From positions 186,001 through 250,000 of the forward strand of contig JAGWTR010000003.1 of NCBI GenBank assembly GCA_028868855.1: 64,000 nt of DNA. Reading direction: 5' to 3'. Origin of the DNA: Burkholderiales bacterium. GTDB lineage: Bacteria; Pseudomonadota; Gammaproteobacteria; Burkholderiales; Burkholderiaceae_C. Shown in pieces: positions 1-8,505 of this stretch; position 1 is the first letter of the stretch, and every line of letters starts with the position of its first letter. The translations under genes were made by a program, and so were the position numbers. Under the pieces are notes generated by a model, which searched no databases, had not been told where the DNA came from, and worked only from the letters and a program-made list of their open reading frames with translations.

Positions 1-1135
1 CCTGGCGCTCGGCCAAGTCCAGGCCCAGGTCGAGTTCGGCTGTGTTGTGGCCGATGAGCGCCTCGCGCGTGACGCCCAGCAGTTGCGCGCAGGCCTCGTT
101 GGCATCGATGCACAGGCCATCGGGTAAACCGAAGATCGCCGCCGGCAGCGGCAAGGTGGCGAACACGCGCTGAAAGCGTTCGTAGCCCTCTTGCGCTTCG
201 CGCACGGCCAGGGCGCGCGCCGCTTCGCGGTCGATGTTCTCCAGTGCGACGCTCAGGTTGGCCACCATCTGCTCGACGAGTTCGACCATGGCGTTGTCGA
301 AGGCGCTGACTTCGCCAAAGTACAGGTTGAGGGTGCCGAAGGGCTTGCCAGCGCGCCGGATTGGAAAGGCGCCCGAGGCCTTGACGCCAAAGCGTGCGGC
401 GTTCGAGCGCCAGGGCACGGTGCTCGGGTCGGCGAAGAAGTCATTGCACACGTAGGGGCGGCCGCTGGCGAGCGCCAGGCTGGTGGGGCCGATGGTTTCT
501 GCGGTCTGGCCGGGAACGCCGATGAGGGTGTTCAGCCCTCGCGTGTACTCATGAGCGCGCCCGCCCCACGCCACCGGCACCACATGAGCGCCCTCGACAA
601 CGCCGATCCAGGCCATGGTGGCATGCCCAGACTCGACGGCGATGCGGCAGATCGAGCGGTACAGATCAAGGGGAACGGTGGCCTGGGCGATGGCCTGCCC
701 CATGTTCAGGAGCGCACGGTAAAAATCTGCCAGGCGCTGTGTGCGGGCCTCCTGCGCGCGTTGCTCGGTGATGTCGATGCCCAGCACGGACAGGCCGGTG
801 ATCTGGCCGGCGGCCTCGCGCAGCAAGCACGGGTGCCAGCGCACCAGGCGTCGGCCACCGTCGCGCTTGAGGAGCTCGCCCTCCATGGGATCGAAGGGCG
901 GCGACCCTGCCAACCAGGCCAGGAATCGCGCCCGCATCAATACGGCATCCGCGGGGACGAAGTTGTCCAGCCAGTTCAGGCCCGTGATATCGCGGCCCAG
1001 CCAGCCAGTATGGCGCTGCAACACAGCGTTGCCATGGCGGATGCGGCCATCGGGCTCCAATACCGCCGCGAGCAATTCGGCGCTTTCGAACAGTTGGGCC
1101 CAGTGGGCGGGTGGGGCGTCATGCCTATCGGGCAT
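1..1135 (-). CDS. PAS/GAF-domain sensory protein, N-terminal part (3' end outside window)
   Basis: Partial gene; 378 residues are readable from the ATG at 1135 and the frame stays open to the left edge. The order is an N-terminal PAS domain (about residues 10-135, ending in the typical 'GIDITEQR'), a GAF domain (about 150-290, with 'ASGAFPIRRAGKPFGTL') and a second PAS domain starting near 310 ('ATLPLPAAIFGLPDGLCID'). No transmembrane segment is seen, so it is probably a cytoplasmic sensor. The output module (histidine kinase, GGDEF or EAL) lies outside the window and cannot be named. It sits 91 bp downstream of yaeQ on the same strand. Confidence 0.8.
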   Translation of the reverse strand, partial: MPDRHDAPPAHWAQLFESAELLAAVLEPDGRIRHGNAVLQRHTGWLGRDITGLNWLDNFVPADAVLMRARFLAWLAGSPPFDPMEGELLKRDGGRRLVRWHPCLLREAAGQITGLSVLGIDITEQRAQEARTQRLADFYRALLNMGQAIAQATVPLDLYRSICRIAVESGHATMAWIGVVEGAHVVPVAWGGRAHEYTRGLNTLIGVPGQTAETIGPTSLALASGRPYVCNDFFADPSTVPWRSNAARFGVKASGAFPIRRAGKPFGTLNLYFGEVSAFDNAMVELVEQMVANLSVALENIDREAARALAVREAQEGYERFQRVFATLPLPAAIFGLPDGLCIDANEACAQLLGVTREALIGHNTAELDLGLDLAERQ

Positions 1136-1226
1136 GACGGGTCCGTTCTTGCATGGCAGATTCCCTGTGTTTATGTCCAAATCATGCGGACGGCGTCACA
1201 GGAAGTCAAGGCGGCGGCGGGGTCGG

Positions 1227-1784
1227 TCAATCCGGTCCCATCAACTTCACCGGCGTGATCTCGACGGACTCCTGCCCGTCATTGACCCACACGGTGCCGT
1301 CTTGCACCGTGATTTGTAGCTGCATGGTGCGCTGCGCCAGCTTGGCCAGGGCTTGACTTTGTTCGCAGGGCACTTGCCACACCGTCAGGTTGCGGGCGCG
1401 GGTGAGCTTGGTGGCGATGCTGTCCCACCACACGGGGGTGCTGCTTTGAAAGGCCCACAGGCTGACGCGGTGGGCACGGCCGCTGGCCTTCATGAGGCGC
1501 TTGTCGTCGGGTTGGCCCACTTCGACCCAGTGCAAAATTTCGCCGGAATAGTTCTTCTGCCACAGGGCCGGTTCGTCGGGCTCCCACATGTCCTTGGCCA
1601 ACTCGATCGTCCCTTGCGAGGTGTCGGCGGGCCAGCCCAGGGCCAGCGCCAGCACGCGGATCATCATGCGTTCGTCGGCTTCGGAGGGGTGGCGGGCGAT
1701 GGTCAGCGACGCCTCGGTGTAGACATGGCGGTCCATGTCGGCCAGTTGCAGCGTGGCTTTGTAAATGGTGGCTTTGATGGCCAT
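1227..1784 (-). CDS. yaeQ: YaeQ family protein
   Basis: 185 residues, the usual length for YaeQ (PF07152). It starts 'MAIKATIYKATLQLADMDRH' and carries the family's 'HPSEADERMMIRVLALAL' region near residue 40. The fold resembles PD-(D/E)XK nucleases, and E. coli YaeQ was proposed as an RfaH-bypass suppressor; the true function is not settled. The ATG at 1784 was chosen because homology begins exactly there; a longer in-frame reading up to 1982 runs into the upstream hydrolase gene. It lies 31 bp after that gene and is probably co-transcribed with it. Confidence 0.9.
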   Translation of the reverse strand: MAIKATIYKATLQLADMDRHVYTEASLTIARHPSEADERMMIRVLALALGWPADTSQGTIELAKDMWEPDEPALWQKNYSGEILHWVEVGQPDDKRLMKASGRAHRVSLWAFQSSTPVWWDSIATKLTRARNLTVWQVPCEQSQALAKLAQRTMQLQITVQDGTVWVNDGQESVEITPVKLMGPD

Positions 1785-1815
1785 GAGGTCGGGTCCTGCC
1801 AGGGCGGCGTGAGGG

Positions 1816-2694
1816 TTACAGGGTGTCGAGCCAGCGGGCCAGGTCGGCAAAGACCTGGGACTGATCGGGCTCGTTGAAGATTTCGTGCGCCATGCGCGGG
1901 TAGACATGGGTGGCGACGCGGCGCGTGGGCGCCAGGGCCGAGAAGCGGGCGCTGCCAGCGGCTTGCACGCAGCGGTCGGCACCGGCGTAGATCAGCAGGG
2001 TCGGGGTGGCCCATTGCGGCGCGCGTTGCATGACGCGTTCGCTGCCATCGAGCAAGAATTGGGTGAGCCGGCCGGTGGCGCGGTCGTGCACCAGCGGGTC
2101 GTTCACATAGGCTTGGACCACGGCCGGGTCGTTGGACACCCACTCGGGCCTGAGCCCGTTGGAGACGGGCAGGTCAGGCGCGAGTCGGCCCACGGTGGCC
2201 AGCAGCAGTTTTTGCGCGGCGTTCAGGCCGGGGTCGAGGGCGGGTGAGGACAGCACCAGGGCGTCCACCGGGCGCACCCAGCTCGCCGATTCACGCGGCT
2301 GGGCCAGGGCCGCCACAAAGCGCGAGGCGACCAGGCCGCCCAGGCTGTGGCCGATCATCAGCAGGCGCTCGCGGGGATAGGCGCTGCGCAGGGTGTCGAT
2401 CACCAGGGCCAGGTCGACCAGCAGGTCGTCGCTGCGCCTCAGGCGGCCAGGCGGGCCTTCAGAGCGGCCGTGGCCGCGCTGGTCATGCCCGACCACGGCC
2501 CAGCCCCAGTCATTGAGGTGGGCCGCCACATGCGCGTAGCGCCCGGTGTGCTCGCCCAGTCCGTGCACCAGGCATACCACCCCACGCGGCGTGACGCCTG
2601 CGGGCAGGGGCCAGTGGCGCAGGGCCAGGCGCAGTCCGTCGCGGGTGGTGACGGTGGCGGGCAGGGTGTGGGTGAGCGTTTCGGTGTTGGGCAT
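1816..2694 (-). CDS. alpha/beta hydrolase, monoacylglycerol lipase-like (Hydrolase_4)
   Basis: 292 residues with the classic serine-hydrolase layout: oxyanion region 'LVHGLGEHTGRYAHVA' near residue 42, 'GHDQRGHGRSEG' near 70, nucleophile elbow GHSLGG at 115-120 (Ser117), a late Asp in 'IYAGADRCVQ' and a C-terminal His in 'RMAHEIFNE'. The HGxGEHxxRY signature is typical of monoacylglycerol lipases and lysophospholipases, so the substrate is probably a lysolipid or monoglyceride ester. There is no signal peptide, so it is cytoplasmic. It lies between hyi-like and yaeQ genes with about 31-32 bp gaps. The ATG at 2694 fits family length; upstream in-frame extension overlaps the neighbour. Confidence 0.88.
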   Translation of the reverse strand: MPNTETLTHTLPATVTTRDGLRLALRHWPLPAGVTPRGVVCLVHGLGEHTGRYAHVAAHLNDWGWAVVGHDQRGHGRSEGPPGRLRRSDDLLVDLALVIDTLRSAYPRERLLMIGHSLGGLVASRFVAALAQPRESASWVRPVDALVLSSPALDPGLNAAQKLLLATVGRLAPDLPVSNGLRPEWVSNDPAVVQAYVNDPLVHDRATGRLTQFLLDGSERVMQRAPQWATPTLLIYAGADRCVQAAGSARFSALAPTRRVATHVYPRMAHEIFNEPDQSQVFADLARWLDTL

Positions 2695-2726
2695 GGCGGG
2701 GTGACTTTGGGAGGGCAAGCGGGTGG

Positions 2727-3551
2727 TCAGGCTGAAGCGGTGGCGGCGTGTAGCCAGGCCAGTCCGGCCGAGGTGCCGCCATGGCCGCTTTGGCGGGGCC
2801 GGTATTCGCAGCCGATCCAGCCCTCCCATTGCAGGGCACGCAGTTCGGCGAAGAGGTGAGGGTGGTGCAACTCGCCGGCGTCGGGCTCGCCCCGGTCGGG
2901 CACCGCGGCGATTTGCAGGTGGCCCACGCGGCCGGTGGGCAGCCAGTGGCGCAACTGCATGCTGATGTCGCCTTCGACGATCTGCGCGTGGTACAGGTCC
3001 ATCTGCACTTGCAGGTGCTTGGACCCAATGCGTTCGACCAGGGCGTGGGCCTGCGCCTGGTGGTTGAGCAGGTAGCCGGGCATGTCGCGCCGGTTGATGG
3101 GTTCGATCATCACGCTGATGCCCGCTTGGGCGGCTTGCGCGGCGGCCCAGGCCAGCCGTTCTTCATAGATGGCCAGGGCCCGTTCGCGCGCCTCAGGCGG
3201 ATCGGCTGGGCACAGTCCCGCCATCACATGCACGCGCGGGCACTGAAGGTGCTGGGCCAGCGTCAAGGCATCGAGCACGCTGCGTTTGAACTCGGCCTCG
3301 CGGCCGGGCAGGCTCGCCAGACCGCGCTCACCGGCCGCCCAGTCGCCGGGCGCGGCGTTGAACAGCACCAGTGGCCGGCTCAGATCGCGCAGGCGGGCCT
3401 GAATTTCGCCAACGGGGTGGTCGTGCGCAAACAGGCACTCCACCCCTTGGAAGCCGTCTCGGGCGGCGGCCTCGAAACGGTCCAGAAAGGGGAGCTCGGT
3501 GTAAAGCCAGGACAGGTTGGCCGCGAATTTGAGGGGCGGGGTGGTGCTCAC
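2727..3551 (-). CDS. hyi: hydroxypyruvate isomerase family protein (Hyi/OtnI-like TIM barrel)
   Basis: 274 residues from a GTG start at 3551; the conserved N-terminus ('KFAANLSWLYTELPFLDRF') follows directly, and no ATG is closer. The family signature 'MIEPINRRDMPGYLLNHQAQA' lies in the second half, followed by 'LQVQMDLYHAQIVEGD' and a 'GCEYRP' terminus. These residues carry the Glu/Asp/His metal site of the AP-endonuclease-2-like sugar isomerases. The likely reaction is hydroxypyruvate to tartronate semialdehyde, or 2-oxo-tetronate isomerisation as in OtnI. No glyoxylate carboligase or tartronate semialdehyde reductase is nearby, so the substrate is uncertain. It is the first gene of the minus-strand group and divergent from the porin-like gene at 3678. 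Confidence 0.8.
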   Translation of the reverse strand: MSTTPPLKFAANLSWLYTELPFLDRFEAAARDGFQGVECLFAHDHPVGEIQARLRDLSRPLVLFNAAPGDWAAGERGLASLPGREAEFKRSVLDALTLAQHLQCPRVHVMAGLCPADPPEARERALAIYEERLAWAAAQAAQAGISVMIEPINRRDMPGYLLNHQAQAHALVERIGSKHLQVQMDLYHAQIVEGDISMQLRHWLPTGRVGHLQIAAVPDRGEPDAGELHHPHLFAELRALQWEGWIGCEYRPRQSGHGGTSAGLAWLHAATASA

Positions 3552-3677
3552 GTGCGTGGTTATAACCGCACACTGCAAGCCCGGCGCCCGATGCAAGGGC
3601 GCCTGCGGCGTGATTTGTGCCGGTATTCCCCGCCTGATGCAAGCATCACCCTGCCTGGCGGTGGTGACAATGGATTC

Positions 3678-4958
3678 ATGAAGATATCGATACTTCGCAC
3701 GTTTCAATCCCAGAGTCGGGTGGCGCTGTTCGTCTTGGCCTGTCCGCTCACGGCGCAGGCCCTTGACCTGTCCACCTTGCCCAATTTGCGGCTGAATGGA
3801 TTCGGCACCGTGGGGGTCACGTCCACCGATGCGCCGGCGGACCTGGGCTTTCGGCGCGATTTGTCGCAATCGCCCAATCATGGCGGGACGCAGGTGCGGA
3901 CCGATACCCGATTGGGCCTGCAGGCCAATTACGAGGTCAATCCGCAACTGGAGCTGACCTCCCAAGTCGTGTTGCGTGACCACGTGCATGGCAGCAAGCC
4001 CTTGGACAGTGTCGAGTGGGCCTATGTCACCTACCGCCCGCGGGATGACGTGGCCGTGCGCATTGGCCGCACCAGTCCGGACCTGTTTCTGCTGACGGAT
4101 TACCGCAACGTCGGCTTTGCCTATCCGTGGGTGCGCCCCAACGTTGAGTTCTACACCCGCCTGCCCATCTATTCCATCAATGGGCTGGATGCGGCCTATG
4201 AGTGGAACCTGGGCGAGGCCCGCTGGCGCATCAAGGGGTTTGCCGGCGGCGGGGATGCCCATCCGACGGTGGCGGCTGGACAGCCGGCTGCCAAGGTGTC
4301 CCTCCGGTCGGGCCATGGGGCGGTGCTCACCCGTGAAGAGCATGGCCTGACGCTGCGTGCCTCGGTGATGAGCGCGTACGTCTCGGTGCAAAACACCGAG
4401 GCGATGGCGCAATTTGTGGACAGCCTGAACGCTGTGCAGGCCGTCCCGGATGCGACCGTGTCCAGCCAGGCGCAAGCCTTGCAGACCCAGCTGGGGCTGA
4501 TACCCGGGCGCAGCACCTTTTCCGAGCTGGGTTTCAGCTATGACGCGGCGCCCTGGCTGTTCAGTGGCGAGGTCGGTTTGGTGACCGGTCCGGTGACGGG
4601 CCGTAATGCCAAGTCGGCTTACCTCAGCGTTGGGCGCCGTTTTGACGACGTCACGCTGTACACCATCGCGGGACTCACCAAGCCTTCGAATCCGGCGGCA
4701 GTCGCGCCAGACTGGAGCGCGCTGGGGCCCGGCACCCAGTATTTGGGGCAGATAGCGGCGGCGGCGGCCAACGCCGCGCGCATCGACCAGCATTCGCTGG
4801 CGCTGGGCCTGCGCTGGGAGTTCCATCCGCAGATGGCGCTCAAGGTGCAGTTGGATCAGTACTGGAACAAGCACTACGAACTTGACCCCTCGGCCGCTGG
4901 TGGGCCTGAGGCGAACAAGTTTCGGGTCGGCACGGTCCAGCTGGACTTCATTTTCTAA
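3678..4958 (+). CDS. outer-membrane porin-like protein of the sensory module
   Basis: 426 residues. A signal peptide is visible (about residues 1-29, cut after 'CPLTAQA'), followed by a mature part rich in alternating hydrophobic/aromatic beta-strands and ending '...VQLDFIF', a terminal Phe typical of outer-membrane beta-barrels. The early mature part 'LRLNGFGTVGVTSTDA' resembles other Burkholderiales porin-like hypotheticals. The ATG at 3678 was chosen because the signal peptide begins there. It is followed after 7 bp by a periplasmic binding protein and then a diguanylate cyclase, so it is probably the outer-membrane part of one signalling or uptake unit. The transported substrate cannot be read. 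Confidence 0.7.
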   Translation: MKISILRTFQSQSRVALFVLACPLTAQALDLSTLPNLRLNGFGTVGVTSTDAPADLGFRRDLSQSPNHGGTQVRTDTRLGLQANYEVNPQLELTSQVVLRDHVHGSKPLDSVEWAYVTYRPRDDVAVRIGRTSPDLFLLTDYRNVGFAYPWVRPNVEFYTRLPIYSINGLDAAYEWNLGEARWRIKGFAGGGDAHPTVAAGQPAAKVSLRSGHGAVLTREEHGLTLRASVMSAYVSVQNTEAMAQFVDSLNAVQAVPDATVSSQAQALQTQLGLIPGRSTFSELGFSYDAAPWLFSGEVGLVTGPVTGRNAKSAYLSVGRRFDDVTLYTIAGLTKPSNPAAVAPDWSALGPGTQYLGQIAAAAANAARIDQHSLALGLRWEFHPQMALKVQLDQYWNKHYELDPSAAGGPEANKFRVGTVQLDFIF

Positions 4959-4965
4959 GGCCGCC

Positions 4966-5400
4966 ATGCATAAACTTCACCGAATGGGGTTGATGCTGTG
5001 TGCGACGCTAGCCGCGACCTTCGCGCAGGCGGATGTCTACGTCATCGTCAACGCGTCCAATCCGCAACTCAGCCTCACACACAAGGAGGCGGTCGACCTG
5101 TACATGGGTCGCACCCGCGTCTTTGCCAATGGCGACCACGTGCTGGCCTGCGACCTGCCGCGCGACAGTGCGGTGCGGGCCAGCTTCTACCGGGCCTTGA
5201 CCGGCATGAGTCCCGCACAAGTCAATAGCTACTGGTCGCGCCTGATGTTCACCGGGCAGACCATGCCACCCCAGGCCCTGCCCAATGAGGCGGCCGTGGT
5301 CGAGTTGGTCAAGCACAACCCGGGCGCCATGGGCTATGTGAGCCAGGAGCCCACCGATAAGGGCTTGCACACGGTGCTGGTTCTCAAGGAGGAGCGCTGA
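4966..5400 (+). CDS. small periplasmic phosphate-binding-like protein (PBP_like_2 / PstS-type domain)
   Basis: 144 residues with a signal peptide (residues 1-22, 'CATLAATFAQA|DVYVIVN') and one compact PBP-like domain. Visible family features are 'EAVDLYMGRTRVFANGDHV', 'RASFYRALTGMSPAQVNSYWSRLMFTGQ' and 'NPGAMGYV'. Such short PstS-like proteins lack ABC permease partners and often sit beside signalling genes; no pst genes are near. It lies 7 bp after the porin-like gene and 29 bp before the diguanylate cyclase. The inferred role is binding a small ligand and passing the signal to the periplasmic part of the cyclase. Confidence 0.8.
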   Translation: MHKLHRMGLMLCATLAATFAQADVYVIVNASNPQLSLTHKEAVDLYMGRTRVFANGDHVLACDLPRDSAVRASFYRALTGMSPAQVNSYWSRLMFTGQTMPPQALPNEAAVVELVKHNPGAMGYVSQEPTDKGLHTVLVLKEER

Positions 5401-5429
5401 ACGCCCGCTTGGGGCCGTGCGCGCACGCC

Positions 5430-7037
5430 ATGCGATTCAGAGGCTTGCAGTTCCGCATGATGGTGGCCATGTTGGCCGCCGCCGCTTTGTTTGCGGCAGT
5501 GGCCGGCCTGGTGTCCTACCGCCTGGGCTACCAGCGGGCGCTGGCCGGGGGGCGCGCCACCTTGGATGGCTTGCTCTCGGCGGTCGAAAAAACCGCCGCC
5601 ATTGGCGCGTACACGTCGGACAAAATCCTGCTGCAGGAGGTCATTGATGGCCTGGGCAGCCATGATCTGATCGCCAGTGTCGAGGTGCGCTCACCGCAGG
5701 GCGCCATCATCGTGTCGCGACAGGCCACCAAGACAAGTGGCGCGGACACCGACCCCGGCATCAGGCAGATTGTGGCCCGTCGCTTGGCCTCGCCTTTTGA
5801 CAAGAACGAGGCGGTCGGCGAGGTGCGCATCGAGGCAGACATGGCGCGCCTTCAGGCCTCGGCCTGGGCTGAAGCGGGCGAGCTGTTCCTGGTCATGGCG
5901 GGGCAGACGGCACTGCTGGCGATCGTGCTCTATGTCATGGCGGCCCGCCTGGTGTCGCGCCCCATCGTGCGGCTGGCCGATCGTTTGCGCCGCATGCGGC
6001 CGGGCAGCGATGATCGTTTGATCACCCCCGCCGGTCACTACAACGATGAGATCGGCGCGCTGGTTGAGGGCGCCAACGTCTTGCTGCAAACCAACAGGGA
6101 CGCCTTGCACAACGAGCGGGAGTTGCGCGCCGAGATCGAGAAAATGGAGGCTCAGTACCGCCAGATCTTCGACGCCAGCAGCGCGGGCATTTTTGTGCTG
6201 GACCGCGATGGTCGGCTCGTCAACTGCAACCCGACGGTGCTGCGGGTGCTGGGCCTGCAGTTGTCCGACATGAAGGCCTTGCGCGGCGACGACTTCGTGC
6301 ACAAGGTCTTTGCACGGCCCGATCGCGTCATGAACCTGATCGACGAGTCCGCCCGACTGGCCGAGACGATGGCGGACGACCTGGAGTTGCGGCAGGTGGG
6401 GGAGGCGTCACGCTGGGTCCACTGTCTGATTTCGGTGCAGTTTCCCACCAGCGCGAAGCGCTCGATTGAGGGCGTGATGTACGACATCACCGAGCGCAAA
6501 CGCGCCGAAGTGGAGACGCAGCGCCAGGCTGAGTACGATGCCCTCACCGGGCTGCGCAACCGCCGCGCCACCGATGACGTGATCGATCGCTTCATCACCG
6601 CGGCGGCGCCCGCCATGAACCCGATCAGTGTGCTCTACATCGACCTCGACGGCTTCAAGCAGGTCAACGACCAACTGGGACACAAGGCCGGCGACCAGGT
6701 GTTGGTGCATTGCGCGCAGCGCCTGCGCCACGTGTTGCGGCGCACCAGCGATGTGGTGGGGCGCATTGGCGGGGACGAGTTCGTGGCGGTGCTCAATGGC
6801 GTGGGGCCGGACGATGAGGTGCTGGGCCAGATTGCCCAGGCCATGCTGTCCGCGCTGGCCGAACCCATTGTGTTGGAAGACGGTCAGGTGGCGCGCGTTG
6901 CTGGCAGCATCGGCGTGGCATGCTTTCCGGTGCACGGGACCAACCGCAAGAGCCTGCTGCATGCCGCCGATGAGGCCATGTACGAGGTCAAGCACTCGGG
7001 CAAGAACTGCTTCGCGATGGCCTCTGGCCTGGCGTGA
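5430..7037 (+). CDS. membrane diguanylate cyclase: periplasmic sensor, HAMP, PAS, GGDEF
   Basis: 535 residues from the ATG at 5430; a TTG at 5409 is an alternative. Transmembrane helix 1 is at about 10-32, a periplasmic loop of about 120 residues (CHASE8-like in size) follows, and helix 2 is at about 152-175. Then come HAMP (about 176-228), PAS (about 240-352, ending 'YDITERKRAE') and GGDEF (about 366-535). The active site GGDEF is intact at 447-451 and the allosteric inhibition site RxxD (R438-D441) lies five residues before it, so the enzyme should make c-di-GMP and be product-inhibited. No EAL domain is present. The layout resembles YfiN, with the preceding periplasmic protein in the place of YfiR. 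Confidence 0.92.
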   Translation: MRFRGLQFRMMVAMLAAAALFAAVAGLVSYRLGYQRALAGGRATLDGLLSAVEKTAAIGAYTSDKILLQEVIDGLGSHDLIASVEVRSPQGAIIVSRQATKTSGADTDPGIRQIVARRLASPFDKNEAVGEVRIEADMARLQASAWAEAGELFLVMAGQTALLAIVLYVMAARLVSRPIVRLADRLRRMRPGSDDRLITPAGHYNDEIGALVEGANVLLQTNRDALHNERELRAEIEKMEAQYRQIFDASSAGIFVLDRDGRLVNCNPTVLRVLGLQLSDMKALRGDDFVHKVFARPDRVMNLIDESARLAETMADDLELRQVGEASRWVHCLISVQFPTSAKRSIEGVMYDITERKRAEVETQRQAEYDALTGLRNRRATDDVIDRFITAAAPAMNPISVLYIDLDGFKQVNDQLGHKAGDQVLVHCAQRLRHVLRRTSDVVGRIGGDEFVAVLNGVGPDDEVLGQIAQAMLSALAEPIVLEDGQVARVAGSIGVACFPVHGTNRKSLLHAADEAMYEVKHSGKNCFAMASGLA

Positions 7038-7664
7038 TCAGCCAGGCTCCAGCCCATCGAAGAACTCGACCTCGCCGGTCTCCAGCGAATACTCGGCACC
7101 GACGACCCTCAGGCCGTCCTGTTGAATCAGTTGCTCCAGCAGTTCCGAGCCGTGCCGCAGGTGGTCCACCGAGGCACGCACATTGGCCCGAACGGCGTGG
7201 TGCACCAGGCCGTCCATGTCGTGGCGCAAGTCGGTGTCCAGCAAGCTTTGCACCGAGGGCCGGACTCGATTGACGATTGAGCGCAGGTTGCGGGACTGGT
7301 TCTCGGCCGGCTGTTGCAGCTCTTCGATGGTGGCCAGGATGGCGCCACAGCGCGAATGCCCCAGCACCACCACCAGGGGCGTCCCGAAACGCGAGGCCGC
7401 GAACTCGACGCTGCCCACTTGCGAAGGCGCCACGATGTTGCCGGCCACGCGGATGACAAACAGATCACCCAGGCCTTGGTCGAACACGATCTCGGCCGGC
7501 ACGCGCGAGTCTGAGCAACCCAGGATGATGGCGAACGGCATTTGATCCTGGCGCAACTCCATGGGGCGGGTGGGGCTTGGCAGGCCTTGGCCGGTCTTGA
7601 GGCTGGTGACGAAGCGGCGGTTGCCTTCCTGGAGGCGTTCAAGGGCGTGCTGGGCAGAAATCAT
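7038..7664 (-). CDS. can: beta-class carbonic anhydrase
   Basis: 208 residues with all zinc and catalytic residues of beta-carbonic anhydrases: C50-S-D52-S-R54, and H103-S-R-C106 in 'GHSRCG'. The Asp/Arg dyad next to the first Cys is intact. The reaction is reversible hydration of CO2 to bicarbonate in the cytoplasm. The ATG at 7664 ('MISAQHALERLQEGNRRF') matches the family N-terminus; the frame stays open upstream to 7811 without homology. The stop codon directly abuts the stop of the diguanylate cyclase, with no base between convergent genes. Confidence 0.93.
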   Translation of the reverse strand: MISAQHALERLQEGNRRFVTSLKTGQGLPSPTRPMELRQDQMPFAIILGCSDSRVPAEIVFDQGLGDLFVIRVAGNIVAPSQVGSVEFAASRFGTPLVVVLGHSRCGAILATIEELQQPAENQSRNLRSIVNRVRPSVQSLLDTDLRHDMDGLVHHAVRANVRASVDHLRHGSELLEQLIQQDGLRVVGAEYSLETGEVEFFDGLEPG

Positions 7665-7713
7665 AGGCGGAGTGCAGTCGGGGCTGCGCTGAGGAATGGC
7701 GTATCGGCCTAGT

Positions 7714-8505
7714 TTACTTTTTTGCCTTCCTGGCCACGACGACAAGCCGCTCAAGGCCCTCGTTTTCGTGTGCGGTTTGAAAGCGGTCGATGTTTCTGAT
7801 GAGCAATTCACGCGCCCATCCGGCGGTCGACAGCAGTTGATCGAGCTCGGTCAGCGTGTAGCCATCCAAGTCGAAGGGGATCTCCGTGATGACCGTGTCC
7901 CCCCTCGTGTATCGCCACAGGCAGCGGACCGAATGCAGCCCCTCATTCCACGCGTAGTGCTCCAGCAAATCGAAGTCAGCCAGGTGGGTGGTTCGCTCAA
8001 TGACCGGATGGGCCCTGAACCACTCGGCATTGAAGGTGTCCACAATCAGGCGACCGTCTGGTGTCGAGACGTCGTGGCACGCGCGCAAGATCTGGCCCTC
8101 CACCGTGCGGCTGAAATAGCCGAGCGAGGTGTACGCCCGAACGATCACCTGGAAGTGCTGTTTGGGAAAAAAATCGCCCAGGTTCCGCATGTCACCCTTG
8201 ACCAGGGTCACGTTGCCCAGGGCTTGCGCCTCGCTCATGGCGCAAGCGAGCAACTCGGCGGAATAGTCCAGCCCGACCACCGAGGAGCCGATGTTCGCCA
8301 AGGGCCTGAGCAGGCGGCCGGCGCCGCAACCCAGATCAAGGATGGACACCCGTCGTTCGGCGCGGGGGAAGATTCGGCCCAGCCACGAAGGGTCGATGCA
8401 AGCGGGACGGCCGGCCAGGATGCGCACGAACTCGGGCGCATGCGTGCGAAACATGGCGTCCTTCCAGTCCGTCGCCGTGGCGGACGCGGGCGCGGACTGC
8501 TTCAT
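7714..8505 (-). CDS. class I SAM-dependent methyltransferase
   Basis: 263 residues. Motif I of Rossmann methyltransferases is clear ('ILDLGCGAGRLLRPLANIG', around residue 55-73), with the acidic residue after strand 2 ('VVGLDYSAELLACAM') and motif III/post-I 'VKGDMRNLGDFFPKQHFQVIVRAYTSLGYF'. The family includes CmoA- and UbiE-like small-molecule enzymes; the substrate is not readable. It overlaps the upstream membrane-protein gene by 4 bp, so the two are translationally coupled. Confidence 0.85.
   Translation of the reverse strand: MKQSAPASATATDWKDAMFRTHAPEFVRILAGRPACIDPSWLGRIFPRAERRVSILDLGCGAGRLLRPLANIGSSVVGLDYSAELLACAMSEAQALGNVTLVKGDMRNLGDFFPKQHFQVIVRAYTSLGYFSRTVEGQILRACHDVSTPDGRLIVDTFNAEWFRAHPVIERTTHLADFDLLEHYAWNEGLHSVRCLWRYTRGDTVITEIPFDLDGYTLTELDQLLSTAGWARELLIRNIDRFQTAHENEGLERLVVVARKAKK

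Noticed and set aside
2727-4967. A single 746-residue minus-strand open frame reaching from the hyi-like gene across the porin-like gene.
   Set aside because: Only the last 274 codons carry recognised sequence; the rest is antisense to the signal-peptide-bearing porin-like gene.
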